Positions 63,279 to 64,000 of a stretch of DNA of 64,000 nt are shown one piece after another. The first letter of the stretch is position 1. Each line of letters begins with the position of its first letter. Position numbers and translations under genes: made by a program. Under the pieces are notes generated by a model that saw nothing but the letters and a program-made list of their open reading frames with translations, was not told where the DNA came from and did not search any database. The stretch comes from DATBFG01 sp036558645 (GTDB lineage: Bacteria > Acidobacteriota > Terriglobia > Terriglobales > Acidobacteriaceae), in the NCBI GenBank assembly GCA_036558645.1, contig DATBFG010000064.1, positions 1 to 64,000 of the forward strand, read 5' to 3'.

Positions 63279-64000
63279 ATGTTAGTGGTCATGCGCGCGC
63301 AGGCTACGGAAGAGCAGGTGCGCGCCGTTTGCGAAAAAATCGAAGCGATGGGGTACCGGGCCCACGCCATGCCCGGTGCGCAACGCACGGCTATCGGCAT
63401 CACCGGAAACAAGGGCGAGGTTGAAGCAGGGACGCTCGAGGAGATGGCTGGCGTCCAGGAACTTATCCGTGTTAGTAAGCCCTACAAGTTGGTAAGTCGG
63501 GATGTGAAGGCGGACGACACCGTAGTCAACTTCCCTGGAACACATGCGACCTTCGGCGGCCCCGGGCTCGCAATTATTGCCGGACCCTGCGCCATCGAAA
63601 GTCGCGAGCAGGCCATGGCCGTCGCCGAGCGTGTCGCCCGAGCCGGCGCCCAATTCTTCCGGGGTGGCGCATATAAGCCGCGTACCTCTCCTTATTCCTT
63701 CCAGGGTCTGGGCGAAGCCGCGCTGCAGATCATGGCCGAGATTCGCGACAAGTTTGGCATGAAGATCGTCACCGAGGCGATCGACAACGAATCTCTCGAA
63801 CTCGTCCAGGAATACGCTGACGTCATTCAAATCGGCGCTCGGAACATGCAGAACTTCTCTCTACTGAAGCGCGCTGGACGGGCCCGCAAGCCGGTCCTGC
63901 TCAAGCGCGGAATGTCGGCAACGCTCGAGGAATTTCTCATGGCGGCCGAATACGTCATGAGCGAGGGCAACTACAACGTCATCCTCTGCGAGCGCGGCGT
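63279..64000 (+). CDS. aroF: 3-deoxy-7-phosphoheptulonate (DAHP) synthase, C-terminus cut by window
   Basis: 240 codons are visible from the ATG at 63279 (GAGG 7 bases upstream) to the window end. The first 70 residues form the ferredoxin-like N-terminal regulatory domain (MLVVMRAQATEEQVRAVCEK), typical of type I-beta DAHP synthases such as that of Thermotoga. The catalytic barrel follows with IIAGPCAIESREQA, FFRGGAYKPRTSPYSFQGLG and VIQIGARNMQNFSLLK. It condenses phosphoenolpyruvate and erythrose-4-phosphate, the first step of aromatic amino acid synthesis; the N-terminal domain usually gives feedback inhibition by Tyr or Phe. About 100 residues are missing beyond the window. A 182-codon open frame on the opposite strand is a shadow. 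Confidence 0.95.
   Translation, partial: MLVVMRAQATEEQVRAVCEKIEAMGYRAHAMPGAQRTAIGITGNKGEVEAGTLEEMAGVQELIRVSKPYKLVSRDVKADDTVVNFPGTHATFGGPGLAIIAGPCAIESREQAMAVAERVARAGAQFFRGGAYKPRTSPYSFQGLGEAALQIMAEIRDKFGMKIVTEAIDNESLELVQEYADVIQIGARNMQNFSLLKRAGRARKPVLLKRGMSATLEEFLMAAEYVMSEGNYNVILCERG

Noticed and set aside
63282..63830. 182-codon minus-strand frame at the right edge
   Set aside because: Antisense of the DAHP synthase gene, whose plus-strand frame shows all family motifs.

Overview
The window reads as one stretch of a chromosome, about 57% GC by eye, with mostly single-copy housekeeping and secreted-protein genes and no transposase, integrase, phage or CRISPR signature. The gene set points to an acidobacterium (Terriglobia/Koribacter-like). 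The markers are CRTAC1-type FG-GAP/ASPIC-UnbV proteins, a Gloeo/Verruco-repeat protein, a TonB receptor with an N-terminal carboxypeptidase-regulatory-like domain, a zinc-ribbon/XRE regulator, several glycoside hydrolases and many exported hydrolases. This assignment is inference from gene content; no 16S is present.

Layout. 1-10 kb: a truncated Tat-exported protein, YceI, an HD-domain hydrolase, an intergenic segment with strong RNA-like secondary structure (2165-2455), a glycine-zipper lipoprotein, a winged-helix methyltransferase, a Cys4/XRE regulator, an ankyrin protein, MalQ and a PpiD/SurA-type foldase. 10-15 kb: a GH2 exo-beta-glucosaminidase-like enzyme behind operator-like palindromes, and an APC permease. 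14.7-23.1 kb: a three-gene unit of a membrane-anchored pentaheme cytochrome with C-terminal TPRs and two secreted FG-GAP/ASPIC-UnbV proteins. 23-29 kb: amidase, two PilZ proteins around an FNR/CRP regulator, rhodanese, RsuA/RluB pseudouridine synthase, and a CGNR-finger regulator divergent from an epoxide hydrolase across three direct repeats. 30-38 kb: an EXORDIUM-like secreted protein, then a probable operon of TonB receptor, 63-aa protein, M20 peptidase and lactonase. 38-43 kb: Gloeo/Verruco-repeat/IPT protein, a discoidin-containing glycosidase and a polysaccharide deacetylase. 43-51 kb: a surface-glycan-type cluster (ABC exporter, zinc-ribbon sugar epimerase, two tandem CgeB-like glycosyltransferases, and a Gfo/Idh/MocA plus alcohol dehydrogenase pair on the other strand). 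51-64 kb: a Tat-exported serine hydrolase, LacD-like aldolase, an SDR, GuaA and a membrane protein flanked by two paralogous secreted proteins, LeuS, endonuclease IV and the start of DAHP synthase.

Functionally the region combines core metabolism (GuaA, LeuS, AroF, Nfo, RluB) with a large envelope/extracellular load: polymer degradation, TonB uptake, cell-surface glycan synthesis and a c-type-cytochrome module. Many start codons were moved inward from the longest open frame to positions supported by a Shine-Dalgarno sequence or a signal peptide; each such choice is stated. The least explained parts are the cytochrome/ASPIC operon (including a roughly 420-residue C-terminal region without a recognisable family), the structured intergenic RNA candidate, an orphan plus-strand terminator near 37.85 kb, and the paralogue pair around guaA.
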